Shown here: piece by piece, positions 1 through 6,020 of the stretch
Layout of the letters: every line of letters begins with the position of its first letter
Numbering within the stretch: position 1 is the first letter of the stretch
Source: an uncultured Pseudoflavonifractor sp.
GTDB taxonomy: Bacteria; Bacillota; Clostridia; Oscillospirales; Oscillospiraceae
Direction: 5' to 3'
Assembly: GCA_947565875.1 (NCBI GenBank)
Contig: CANOHR010000072.1
Span: 1 to 6,020 of the forward strand
DNA length: 6,020 nucleotides
Position numbers and translations under genes: made by a program
The notes under the pieces: generated by a model
Databases searched by the model: none
What the model saw: the letters and a program-made list of their open reading frames with translations, nothing else
What the model was told of the DNA's origin: nothing

Positions 1-184
1 ATATAAAAAAGATAAAATATTAGATATAAAATCAGAAATAAAAAAGTGAAAAATCCAGGAAATTGCCGATCCAGCGCGGGAATACATTGAGGTATTTGTA
101 CGTAAAAAAAACGGAGGTGAAAAACTTGCTGGAAGAATAAGTAAAAAAGCATATAAATCGGGTATAATGTATGAAAATTATTAG
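1..184. other. AT-rich stretch without a supported gene
   Basis: This stretch is made largely of A and T runs, in sharp contrast to the GC-rich DNA that follows from about position 190. No reading frame of convincing length or codon use was found on either strand. A good Shine-Dalgarno-like GGAGGTGA (113-120) sits 8 nt (from GGAGG) before a TTG at 126, but that frame stops after four codons (TAA at 138-140). A TATAAT box occurs at 163-168 but has no recognisable -35 partner. A short open frame from 50 to the TAG at 182-184 gives about 44 residues of no recognisable family and lacks a start codon. It may be the remnant of an insertion or rearrangement, or an AT-rich intergenic region; the sequence does not decide. 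Confidence 0.5.
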
Positions 185-445
185 TTTTATGAGGACGAAT
201 GGCGGCTGATCTACAACATCGGCTCCTGGTACTTTTCCCTGGAGGACACCCCTGAAACATTCTGGGACAACGGAAAAGCCATCCCCTTCCTCCGTCCCAG
301 CCGTATCCTGCTGGGGCCTAAAATGGAACCGGAGACGGAAGCCCTTCTTCGGAAGGCATGCGCGCCGTATCAGATCCCTGTCGTCGGCATGGAATGCACG
401 GAATATGGGCTGCAGGAAGCGGCGGAGGACGCAAAATTTTGTTAA
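185..445 (+). pseudogene. C-terminal remnant of an unrecognised protein
   Basis: An open frame of 86 codons ends at TAA 443-445. It follows directly on an in-frame TAG at 182-184 and has no plausible start codon near its beginning; the first in-frame ATG, at about 321, would leave only about 40 residues. From about 191 its codons are GC-rich and typical of the neighbouring genes (Tyr-Glu-Asp-Glu-Trp-Arg at the start, Ala-Lys-Phe-Cys at the end), so it looks truly coding, and the 5' part appears lost. An ATG at 171-173 would join this frame if one base were added in the T-run at 185-188, giving about 91 residues, but no ribosome binding site precedes that ATG. I do not recognise the family and assign no function. 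The end of the frame overlaps the regulatory region of the next gene. Confidence 0.4.
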
Positions 446-456
446 ATGTTTCACGT
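439..456 (+). promoter_or_regulatory. Candidate Rex-type redox operator
   Basis: The site reads TTGTTAA, four spacer bases, then TTCACGT. Known Rex sites of Firmicutes follow TTGTTAA/TTGTGAA, a 4-nt spacer, then TTAACAA/TTCACAA. Twelve of the 14 half-site positions fit that family pattern; the last two bases (GT instead of AA) do not. It ends 5 bp before the -35 box of the dehydrogenase gene, a suitable place for a repressor. Rex senses NADH/NAD+ and often controls dehydrogenases, which fits the downstream gene. This is a by-eye match to one site, so it is tentative. Confidence 0.35.
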
Positions 457-461
457 TTTCG

Positions 462-490
462 TTGATTTTTCCTTCGGCCGATGCTACAAT
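462..490 (+). promoter_or_regulatory. Sigma-A-type promoter of the SDR gene
   Basis: The -35 box is TTGATT (462-467) and the -10 box is TACAAT (485-490), separated by exactly 17 bp. A TGC directly before the -10 box gives an extended -10 element. Transcription would start near 497, leaving a leader of about 43 nt before the start codon at 540. Confidence 0.7.
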
Positions 491-524
491 AACTCTGCTG
501 TCTTTGATATCCCATTTCATCAAC

Positions 525-531
525 AAGGAGG
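525..531 (+). promoter_or_regulatory. Ribosome binding site fixing the SDR start
   Basis: AAGGAGG lies 8 nt before the ATG at 540. The same frame is open upstream to an ATG at 405, but that start would lie upstream of the promoter and add 45 non-family residues. This site therefore decides for 540. Confidence 0.85.
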
Positions 532-539
532 ACATTTTT

Positions 540-1304
540 ATGGATCGTTTGAAGGGTAAAGTCGCCATCGTCACCGGCGGCAACTCCGGCGTGGGGGCTG
601 CCACCGCCGCCATGTTTGCCAGAGAAGGCGCTAAGGTCGTCATCAGCGCCCGCCGTCAGGCCCAGTTGGAGGAGGTAGCCGCCAAGATCCGCTCCGAGGG
701 CGGCGAGGTCCTCCCTGTGGTCTGCGATATCTCCAAGCATGAGGACGCCAAACGTTTGGTTTCCGAGACCGTAAAAGCCTATGGCAAGGTAGATGTCCTG
801 GTAAATAACGCCGGTGTGCTGGACGAGGGGTTGAAGGCCATTGACAAGGTGGAGGACGACGTGATAGCCCGGGTGGTGGACATCAACACCAAGGGTACCA
901 TGTTCTGCATTCAGGAGGCGGTAGCCGAGATGGTCAAGACCGGGTCCGGGTCCATTGTCAACGTAGCCTCGGTGGCAGGCGTTATGGGCTGCGGCGGCGC
1001 CGCCTACGTAGCCTCCAAGGCCGCTATCGTAGGGGTAACCAAACACACCGCCCTCCGGTTCGCCGGTCAGGGTATCCGTTGTAATGTAGTGTGTCCCGGC
1101 TCCATCGCCACCCCCATGACCGCGGGGATGGGCGCCGACAACATGGACGCCGACATGTTCGGCCAGATGGGCAAGCACTCCGACCTGCGGGTGGGCGTCT
1201 GTATGCCCGACGATGTGGCCAATATTCTGCTGTTCTTTGCCAGCGACGAGTCCAGGGCCATCACCGGCCAGGCCGTTGTCAGCGACTTCGGCAGCACCCT
1301 GTAA
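540..1304 (+). CDS. SDR-family NAD(P)-dependent oxidoreductase (FabG-like)
   Basis: This 254-residue protein is the normal length for a classical short-chain dehydrogenase/reductase. The Rossmann cofactor motif TGGNSGVG is at residues 12-19, NNAG at 89-92, and the catalytic set is Asn116, Ser144, Tyr156 and Lys160 (YVASK). It also has the Pro-Gly turn at 186-187 after the sixth strand and a typical C-terminal region ending in a GQAVVSDFG-like sequence. Arg38-Arg39 just after the second beta strand (SARR) is usual in NADP(H)-preferring members, so NADP(H) is likely. The enzyme would reversibly oxidise an alcohol or reduce a carbonyl in the cytosol; its substrate cannot be read from the sequence. 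FabG (3-oxoacyl-ACP reductase) similarity is general to the family, and no fatty acid synthesis genes are near. It is transcribed alone, from its own promoter to a strong terminator, possibly under Rex control. It is complete, with no frameshift. Confidence 0.9.
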   Translation: MDRLKGKVAIVTGGNSGVGAATAAMFAREGAKVVISARRQAQLEEVAAKIRSEGGEVLPVVCDISKHEDAKRLVSETVKAYGKVDVLVNNAGVLDEGLKAIDKVEDDVIARVVDINTKGTMFCIQEAVAEMVKTGSGSIVNVASVAGVMGCGGAAYVASKAAIVGVTKHTALRFAGQGIRCNVVCPGSIATPMTAGMGADNMDADMFGQMGKHSDLRVGVCMPDDVANILLFFASDESRAITGQAVVSDFGSTL

Positions 1305-1325
1305 GAAAGCGTCTTTGCCTGATGC

Positions 1326-1371
1326 AAAAAATGACCGCGCCATCCGTGATCGGATGACGCGGTCATTTTTT
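1326..1371. terminator. Bidirectional intrinsic terminator
   Basis: A 20-bp stem pairs 1326-1339 with 1358-1371 (14 bp) and 1341-1346 with 1351-1356 (6 bp), with one mismatch (C1340/A1357) and a TGAT loop. The outer stem is an A-run on the left and a T-run on the right, so both strands give a GC-rich hairpin followed by a U tract. It lies 21 nt after the SDR stop and 12 nt after the ferredoxin stop on the opposite strand, so it serves both convergent genes. Confidence 0.92.
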
Positions 1372-1383
1372 GTGTACCTTCTC

Positions 1384-1554
1384 TCAGCCCTGAGAGATAG
1401 CACCGGTGGGGCAGACCCCGGCGCAGGTGCCGCACTCGATGCAGGTGCCGGCGTCGATGACGTACTGACCGTCCCCCTCAGAAATAGCGGAAACGGGGCA
1501 GGCGTCGGCGCAGGTGCCGCAACTCACGCAAGCGTCGCTGATTACATAGGCCAT
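1384..1554 (-). CDS. Small 2[4Fe-4S] ferredoxin
   Basis: This gene encodes 56 residues, the classic size of clostridial bacterial-type ferredoxins, soluble low-potential electron carriers. Two full cluster motifs are present: Cys9-Cys12-Cys15-Cys19-Pro20 and Cys38-Cys41-Cys44-Cys48-Pro49, each CxxCxxCxxxCP. The first three cysteines of one motif and the fourth of the other would ligate each cluster. The two halves are an internal duplication, still visible in the DNA: an identical 16-base stretch occurs at 1419-1434 and 1506-1521. The ATG at 1554 is preceded 8 nt upstream by GGAGGTG (1563-1569 on the minus strand), which fixes the start. The gene is monocistronic in view, convergent with the SDR gene and divergent from clpC. 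Partners such as hydrogenase, pyruvate:ferredoxin oxidoreductase or Rnf are expected for the family but are not in the window. The long plus-strand frame across it is a shadow. Confidence 0.95.
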   Translation of the reverse strand: MAYVISDACVSCGTCADACPVSAISEGDGQYVIDAGTCIECGTCAGVCPTGAISQG

Positions 1555-1589
1555 TGGTTTTACACCTCCATGTACAGGAATGTGAGTTC

Positions 1590-1617
1590 ATTATACCATA
1601 CCTTTTTCAAATTTCAA
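1590..1617 (-). promoter_or_regulatory. Sigma-A-type promoter of the ferredoxin gene
   Basis: Reading the minus strand, the -35 box is TTGAAA (1617-1612) and the -10 box is a perfect TATAAT (1595-1590), with a 16-bp spacer. A TGG before the -10 box adds an extended element. The transcript would begin near 1583, about 29 nt before the ATG, matching a strongly expressed small redox protein. Confidence 0.75.
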
Positions 1618-1725
1618 TGCTAATTTCCGTAGAATCTGGGTATATTTTTCATAGCGGACAGCGCCGGAAGGTAAAGAGACTCAACGGTTTGTAGTTATCT
1701 TACGCTAACTGTCCGGAACTGATAC

Positions 1726-1734
1726 GGAGGGGAG
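1726..1734 (+). promoter_or_regulatory. Ribosome binding site upstream of clpC without a standard start codon
   Basis: GGAGGGGAG is a strong Shine-Dalgarno sequence, yet the clpC frame has no ATG, GTG or TTG within usual distance. Candidates are ATA at 1746, ATT at 1755, or a TTG at 1735 in another frame that stops after four codons. The first standard in-frame start, TTG 1785, is 50 nt from the end of this site, too far for it to be served by it. Confidence 0.6.
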
Positions 1735-1784
1735 TTGACGCAGTCATAGGCGCCATTGAATTTACGGCCGGGGCGGAGACCGCC

Positions 1785-4208
1785 TTGCGCCTGGCCCAGG
1801 AGAGCGCCGCCGAACTGGGCCACAGCTATGTGGGCACCGAGCATTTGCTTTTGGGCATTGCCCGGGAAGGACGTGGACCGGGGGCTAAGGCGCTCTCCTC
1901 TGCCGGTCTTTCTGCCGAGGCGCTGCGAAGCGCCCTGGTCCGGCTCATTGGGCTGGGGGCCGCGGGAGGGCTTCCCTCCCAGGGGCTCACCCCCCGGTGC
2001 CGGGAATGCCTGGAGTTAGCCCTGAACGACGCCCGCCGCAGCCAGGCCGCCAGAGTGGATACAGGCCACTTGCTCTCCGGGCTTTTGCAGCAGCGGGAAA
2101 ACGCCGCCGCACGGGTCATTACCGCCGCCGGAAAAGATCCCCGGCGGCTTCTGGGAGACGTGACCGCTGCCTTCGGAGCCGACCAGCCCCGGCCCATGGA
2201 ACGGCGGAGGCCGGAGCGGGAGGAACGGTCCGGCTCCTCCACCAAGCTGCTGGATCAATTTTCCCGGGACCTGACCGCCCTGGCGGCCAACGGAGAGTTG
2301 GACCCGGTAGTGGGCCGGGAAAGCGAGGTGCGGCGGGTGGTGGAGATCCTGGCCCGCCGCCGGAAAAACAATCCCGCCCTTATCGGGGAACCCGGCGTGG
2401 GCAAGACCGCCGTGGCCGAGGGTCTAGCCTTGGCCATTACCGCCGGACAGGTCCCGGAGGAACTGCGGAGCAAGCGTCTGGTATCCCTGGATCTCTCCTC
2501 CATGGTGGCGGGGACCAAGTACCGGGGAGAATTTGAGGAGCGGGTCAAGAATATCCTCTCTGAAGTCCGCCGGGCAGGAGATGTGATCCTTTTTCTGGAT
2601 GAACTCCACACCATCGTGGGCGCCGGAAGCGCTGAGGGGGCCATCGACGCCGCCAACATCCTGAAGCCCGCTCTGGGGCGGGGAGACCTTCAGGTGGTGG
2701 GAGCTACCACCACGGAGGAATACCGGAAATATATTGAAAAGGACGCCGCCCTGGAGCGCCGCTTCCAAAGCGTACCCATCGCCGAACCCACCCCGGAGGC
2801 GGCGGGGCACATCCTCCGGGAACTTCGCCCCCGGTATGAGCAGCACCACCGCCTTACCATTTCCGATGAGGCCATCGACGCCGCCGTCTCCCTATCCCTC
2901 CGCTACCTTCCCGACAGGCGTCTCCCCGACAAAGCGGTGGATCTGATGGATGAGGCCGCCAGCCGGGTCCGGCTGGCAGGAACCGCCCTCCCCCCCACTC
3001 TTCAGGCCCTGGAAGCCAGGATCGCGGACGCCCGCCGCCGGAAAGAGGAGGCCATCCGCAGCCAGGATTTTGAGCGTGCCGCCATGTACCGCAGCGCCGA
3101 GGGGGATTTCCGCCGAAGTCTGGAACGGGAACGCTCCACCCTCCCCTTTGCCTCCCATCCCTTAACGGTAACGGCGGAGGACGTAGCCTCGGTGGCCGCC
3201 AGCTGGACGGGTATTCCCGTCACTGCCCTCACCCGCTCGGAGAGCGATCGGCTCCTTCAACTGGAGGATACCCTTCACCGCCGGGTCATGGGTCAGGAGG
3301 AGGCGGTATCGGCTGTGGCCCGGGCCATCCGAAGAGGCCGGGTAGGCCTGAAGGAGCCCAACCGGCCTGTGGGATCCTTTCTCCTTCTGGGCCCCACAGG
3401 AGTAGGAAAAACGGAACTTTGCAAAGCCCTGGCCGAGTCCCTTTTTGGCAGCGAGGAGTCCTTGATCCGCTTTGATATGTCGGAATATATGGAGCCTCAC
3501 ACCGTCTCCCGGCTTTTGGGTTCCCCCCCGGGGTATGTAGGCCATGAGGAGGGAGGCCAGCTTACCGAGGCGGTACGGCGGAAACCCTATTCCGTGGTCC
3601 TCTTTGACGAGATTGAAAAGGCTCACGAGGACATTTGGGGCGTTCTTCTACAGGCCTTGGAGGATGGTCAGCTTACCGACGCTCAGGGAAGAAAGGCGGA
3701 TCTTCGCAATTGCGTTTTGATCCTCACCTCCAACGTGGGAGCCCGACAGATCACCGCCCGGACCCGGCTGGGCTTTTCCTCCGCCGAAGCTCACGGCGGA
3801 CTCCGGCCCCTTTCCGAACTTCGGGAGGCTGTGATGGAGGAAGCCAAGCGGACCTTTCGCCCGGAATTTCTCAACCGTCTGGACGAGATCATAGTCTTTC
3901 GCCAGCTTGGGCAAGCAGAACTTTCCGCCATCGCCCGGCGAATGCTGGAGGAGTTCTCCGGGCGTCTGAAAGCTCTGGGGATAGAATCTACGGTAACGGA
4001 GGAGGGAGAGGCCGCCCTCGCCCAAGTGGGCTTTGACCCTGACTACGGAGCCCGCCCCCTTCGCCGCGCCATTCGTGCCCAGGTGGAGGACCCGGTCGCC
4101 TCCCTCCTGCTCAGCGGAGAACTGACGGCGGGAAGTACCCTGACGGTGACCGCAGAAGAGGGTAAGATCGTCCTTCTCCCCTCTCCCCTGGCCCTCTCCG
4201 CAGGGTAA
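1785..4208 (+). CDS. clpC: ATP-dependent Clp protease ATP-binding subunit ClpC (Hsp100/AAA+)
   Basis: ClpC is a cytosolic hexameric AAA+ unfoldase that threads proteins into ClpP. From TTG 1785 it is 807 residues. The N domain (about 1-130) has two Clp_N repeats, with GTEHLLLG at 17-24. D1 carries Walker A GEPGVGKT (201-208), pore loop Tyr246-Arg-Gly, Walker B ending LFLDE (269-273) and arginine finger pair Arg325-Arg326. A short UVR-type middle domain (about 405-450) marks ClpC rather than ClpB, whose middle domain is much longer. D2 has Walker A GPTGVGKT (536-543), pore loop GYVG (583-586), Walker B ending LFDE (606-609), sensor-1 TSN (648-650), a ClpP-docking LGF tripeptide (662-664) and sensor-2 GARPLR (755-760). 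All key residues are intact. Family similarity continues upstream of the TTG (Glu-Phe-Thr-Ala-Gly-Ala-Glu-Thr-Ala from 1758), so true translation probably begins at ATT 1755 or ATA 1746. The ctsR-mcsA-mcsB neighbours usual in Bacillota are absent here; no CtsR box was seen. Confidence 0.96.
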   Translation: MRLAQESAAELGHSYVGTEHLLLGIAREGRGPGAKALSSAGLSAEALRSALVRLIGLGAAGGLPSQGLTPRCRECLELALNDARRSQAARVDTGHLLSGLLQQRENAAARVITAAGKDPRRLLGDVTAAFGADQPRPMERRRPEREERSGSSTKLLDQFSRDLTALAANGELDPVVGRESEVRRVVEILARRRKNNPALIGEPGVGKTAVAEGLALAITAGQVPEELRSKRLVSLDLSSMVAGTKYRGEFEERVKNILSEVRRAGDVILFLDELHTIVGAGSAEGAIDAANILKPALGRGDLQVVGATTTEEYRKYIEKDAALERRFQSVPIAEPTPEAAGHILRELRPRYEQHHRLTISDEAIDAAVSLSLRYLPDRRLPDKAVDLMDEAASRVRLAGTALPPTLQALEARIADARRRKEEAIRSQDFERAAMYRSAEGDFRRSLERERSTLPFASHPLTVTAEDVASVAASWTGIPVTALTRSESDRLLQLEDTLHRRVMGQEEAVSAVARAIRRGRVGLKEPNRPVGSFLLLGPTGVGKTELCKALAESLFGSEESLIRFDMSEYMEPHTVSRLLGSPPGYVGHEEGGQLTEAVRRKPYSVVLFDEIEKAHEDIWGVLLQALEDGQLTDAQGRKADLRNCVLILTSNVGARQITARTRLGFSSAEAHGGLRPLSELREAVMEEAKRTFRPEFLNRLDEIIVFRQLGQAELSAIARRMLEEFSGRLKALGIESTVTEEGEAALAQVGFDPDYGARPLRRAIRAQVEDPVASLLLSGELTAGSTLTVTAEEGKIVLLPSPLALSAG

Positions 4209-4217
4209 GTCTTTCCT

Positions 4218-4246
4218 TTGACACCCCCTGAAAAAGCTGGTATGAT
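4218..4246 (+). promoter_or_regulatory. Strong sigma-A-type promoter of the SLH-protein gene
   Basis: The -35 box is a perfect TTGACA (4218-4223) and the -10 box is TATGAT (4241-4246), with a 17-bp spacer and a TGG extended element just before the -10. Transcription would start near 4253, giving a leader of about 25 nt. This is the best promoter in the window and begins only 10 nt after the clpC stop. Confidence 0.82.
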
Positions 4247-4270
4247 GGAAATATCAACTTTTTTGGGGGG
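4224..4270 (+). terminator. Stem-loop between clpC and SLH gene; possible terminator that also covers the RBS
   Basis: CCCCCTGAAAAAG (4224-4236) can pair along its full 13-base length with CTTTTTTGGGGGG (4258-4270): 11 Watson-Crick pairs and two G-U wobbles, around a 21-nt loop. A short CTTTTG follows, a weak U tract, so it may end clpC transcripts in part. The right arm contains the G-run that is the only Shine-Dalgarno-like sequence before the ATG at 4278. The left arm lies upstream of the expected start point of the local promoter, so only clpC read-through RNA could form the stem. Confidence 0.5.
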
Positions 4271-4277
4271 CTTTTGT

Positions 4278-6020
4278 ATGAAAAGGAAATTTCTGAGTCT
4301 CTCCCTCTGCCTTTCCCTGTGTCTCGGCCTGACCGTCCCCGCTTTGGCCGCGGAGGATCCCGCCTTTTCCGACGTTCCCGCCGGAAGCTGGTTTGAGAAG
4401 GGGGTCAAGACCTGCGCCCAAGAGGGTGTAATGGTAGGCCTGGGGAACGGGACCTTCTCCCCCGATACCCAACTCAATACAGCCGAATGCCTCACCCTGG
4501 CCCTGCGGCTCTATGACCTTCAGCGGGGCGGAGACGGCACACTGGAGAAGGCCCCGGAGGACTGGGGAAAGATGACCCTGACCCTCAACGACGGCACCGT
4601 CTTCCAGGGCTATGGCGAGGTCTACCGGCCCTTTGCCTGGTCTGATGGAGAGGACGGCGGGCTGTATGTGTCCTGTGAGGAGTATGGAAGCACCCTTTGG
4701 GAGGAGGAGGTCTGGGGAAAGGCCCGCCTGGGCCCCGCCACCATATCCATCGGTGGCCGGGACATTCCCGGCGCCATGCGGCTCCATATGGGCGCCAGCG
4801 ATTTCCTCCTCTTTTTTGACCCGGATAACGCCGGGGACAGCGAACTGATCAAAAGCACATATGAGGAGGACGCTCCCAGCCCTCAAAAATGGTATCGGGA
4901 CGCAGCCTACACAGCGAAGGCGTGGGGGCTGAGGGATGACCAACACCCCGGTTTCTCCAGCCTTTTGGAGTGGAGTGCCTCCAATCTAGACCCCGTTGCC
5001 AACCGCCGGGAATTTGCTCTGGCCCTCCGTGACGCCGCCGGGGAGTTGGAGCAGAAATTTTCTGTGGATGCCATCCAGGACGTCCATAACGGCCAGTGCA
5101 GCTTCCTGACCCACGAGGAAAACCAGGGCATCTTTGCTCTTTATGAGGCCGGTATCCTGGGAGGGATAGACGAGTTCGGCACCTTTGGGAGCTATGAGCC
5201 CCTTACCAGGGCGGAATGCGCCACCATGGTGGCCCGGGTCCTGGACCCCAACCAGCGTTTGACCGCCGCCCCCGCCCAGTCCAACGCCTATGACCGAGCG
5301 GTCATCGGTCTGCGGAACGGGTTTACCTACAATAATAAGAGTGAACGGACCTACGAAACGGAGGACTGCACTATCTTCGTCTATGACCGAGGCGGAGCCA
5401 TGCATACGGGCCCCGGCAACATCTCCATCATCTACAAGCCCGGTTCCCAGCCAGGGGCGGGAACGGTCATCCGCGCCGAAAGCCCTCATAACTTGGCAAC
5501 CCTACAGACCGGGGTAGATCTGTTCCGGCTCAGTGAGGACAAAAGGACCCTTACCTACGGCTATCTGATCGAAGGGGAGTTATATGACTTGGCCGGAGAC
5601 GTGTCCGGCCCCACCGGGCTCTATACCTACACGGTGGATCTGCCCACCGGGACCACCACTTCTGATTATGCCCCCATCTCCTACGACGCCGTGGTGGACA
5701 CGCTGACATATGGCCGGAATTACTCGCTGGAAAAGCGGCTGGATACGGATACCCATACCCTGTTGCTCCGCTGGAGGCCGGTGGACTGGCTCTATCCGGA
5801 TATCAGGGACTATGAGTTGTGGCTGCTCCGAAAGGGTGGGACCGATCTGCCCACAAGGCTGCTGCTTCCCAGCACGGTTCTTTTATACAAGGACTACTTC
5901 AAGCCCACCGACCGCTCTCCGGACGCTCTGGAGGTCAGCGCCGACGGCTTGACACTGTCCTATGTAATCCGCTGTGAGCAGGCTTTTACACGCGGACCCT
6001 CTGCGTTCCTCTTGCCATCG
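4278..6020 (+). CDS. Exported S-layer homology (SLH) domain protein, C-terminus beyond window
   Basis: Open from ATG 4278 to the window end (581 codons, no stop). Residues 1-24 are a Sec signal peptide: Lys/Arg start, leucine-rich core, ALA cleavage site before Ala25. SLH 1 spans about 29-80 (FSDVPAGSWFEKGV, then GNGTFSPDT), a weaker SLH-like module about 201-258, and SLH 3 about 264-322 with an intact LTRAE at 309-313. SLH domains bind pyruvylated secondary cell wall polymers and hold proteins on the surface. In module 1 the usual TRAE reads NTAE (67-70), and in module 2 RREF, so binding may be weaker than normal. A strand-rich insert of about 120 residues separates modules 1 and 2. Residues from about 330 on are Tyr/Thr/Asp-rich, probably beta-rich, and match no family I recognise, so the function is unknown. 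Its own promoter and the GGGGGG (4265-4270) 7 nt before the ATG support the start. It is not a clpC operon member by promoter layout. Confidence 0.85.
   Translation, partial: MKRKFLSLSLCLSLCLGLTVPALAAEDPAFSDVPAGSWFEKGVKTCAQEGVMVGLGNGTFSPDTQLNTAECLTLALRLYDLQRGGDGTLEKAPEDWGKMTLTLNDGTVFQGYGEVYRPFAWSDGEDGGLYVSCEEYGSTLWEEEVWGKARLGPATISIGGRDIPGAMRLHMGASDFLLFFDPDNAGDSELIKSTYEEDAPSPQKWYRDAAYTAKAWGLRDDQHPGFSSLLEWSASNLDPVANRREFALALRDAAGELEQKFSVDAIQDVHNGQCSFLTHEENQGIFALYEAGILGGIDEFGTFGSYEPLTRAECATMVARVLDPNQRLTAAPAQSNAYDRAVIGLRNGFTYNNKSERTYETEDCTIFVYDRGGAMHTGPGNISIIYKPGSQPGAGTVIRAESPHNLATLQTGVDLFRLSEDKRTLTYGYLIEGELYDLAGDVSGPTGLYTYTVDLPTGTTTSDYAPISYDAVVDTLTYGRNYSLEKRLDTDTHTLLLRWRPVDWLYPDIRDYELWLLRKGGTDLPTRLLLPSTVLLYKDYFKPTDRSPDALEVSADGLTLSYVIRCEQAFTRGPSAFLLPS

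Noticed and set aside
318..1403. Long minus-strand open frame (361 codons) opposite the SDR gene
   Set aside because: It is the shadow of a GC-rich gene: low-complexity Gly/His/Ala-rich product, no ribosome binding site, and it runs through the terminator.
1213..1623. Plus-strand frame across the terminator and ferredoxin
   Set aside because: It crosses a strong terminator, gives an Ala/Gly-rich product of no family, and is antisense to a clear ferredoxin.
1641..1646. TATATT as a -10 box for clpC
   Set aside because: No acceptable -35 box at 16-18 bp; the clpC promoter remains unidentified.
1655..1715. Inverted repeat CGGACAG / CTGTCCG and small palindrome AGTTA-N8-TAACT (1693-1710) upstream of clpC
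   Set aside because: Seven-base arms 47 nt apart and five-base arms are within chance for this length, and neither matches a known operator such as CtsR or CIRCE.
4254..4946. Minus-strand frame of 230 codons opposite the SLH gene
   Set aside because: No family features or ribosome binding site; the opposite strand has a signal peptide and SLH modules in a good frame.
1..6020. CRISPR arrays, tRNA or rRNA genes, insertion sequences, riboswitches, toxin-antitoxin or defence genes
   Set aside because: No spaced direct repeats, cloverleaf, transposase or defence-type domain was seen on either strand.

Overview
The window looks like chromosomal DNA of a GC-rich, anaerobic, low-branching Firmicute, most likely an Oscillospiraceae-type gut clostridium (Flavonifractor / Lawsonibacter / Intestinimonas-like). 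This is inferred from the ClpC-type Hsp100, a clostridial 2[4Fe-4S] ferredoxin, an SLH-domain exported protein, strong AGGAGG-like ribosome binding sites and GC-rich codon use. No species-level call can be made from the sequence alone.

Layout: (1) Positions 1-184 are strikingly AT-rich with no convincing gene. They abut, at about 185-190, a GC-rich C-terminal coding remnant of an unrecognised protein ending at 445. (2) Positions 540-1304 (+) encode an intact FabG-like short-chain dehydrogenase/reductase (SDR). It has its own consensus-like promoter and a Rex-like operator candidate just upstream. (3) A perfect-looking bidirectional terminator (1326-1371) separates it from a convergent 56-residue ferredoxin gene (1384-1554, -), which is too short for usual ORF cut-offs but is clear from two full cysteine motifs. 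(4) Divergent from the ferredoxin is a complete ClpC unfoldase gene (to 4208, +). Its annotated TTG start at 1785 cuts into the first helix of the N domain, and no standard start exists upstream in frame. (5) After a 69-nt gap holding a strong promoter and a 13-bp stem-loop, a signal-peptide/SLH-domain protein begins at 4278 and runs off the window end.

The genes do not form one operon. Each has its own promoter, three of which carry an extended -10 TG element. Functions are housekeeping in flavour: redox (SDR, ferredoxin), protein quality control with ClpP (ClpC), and cell envelope (SLH protein). clpC lacks the usual ctsR-mcsA-mcsB partners inside this window.

I found no clear undescribed multi-gene system. 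The most interesting signals are small. The hairpin between clpC and the SLH gene would hide the SLH ribosome binding site only in read-through transcripts. The others are the unusual clpC start, the Rex-like site in front of the SDR, and the degenerate, interrupted SLH array.
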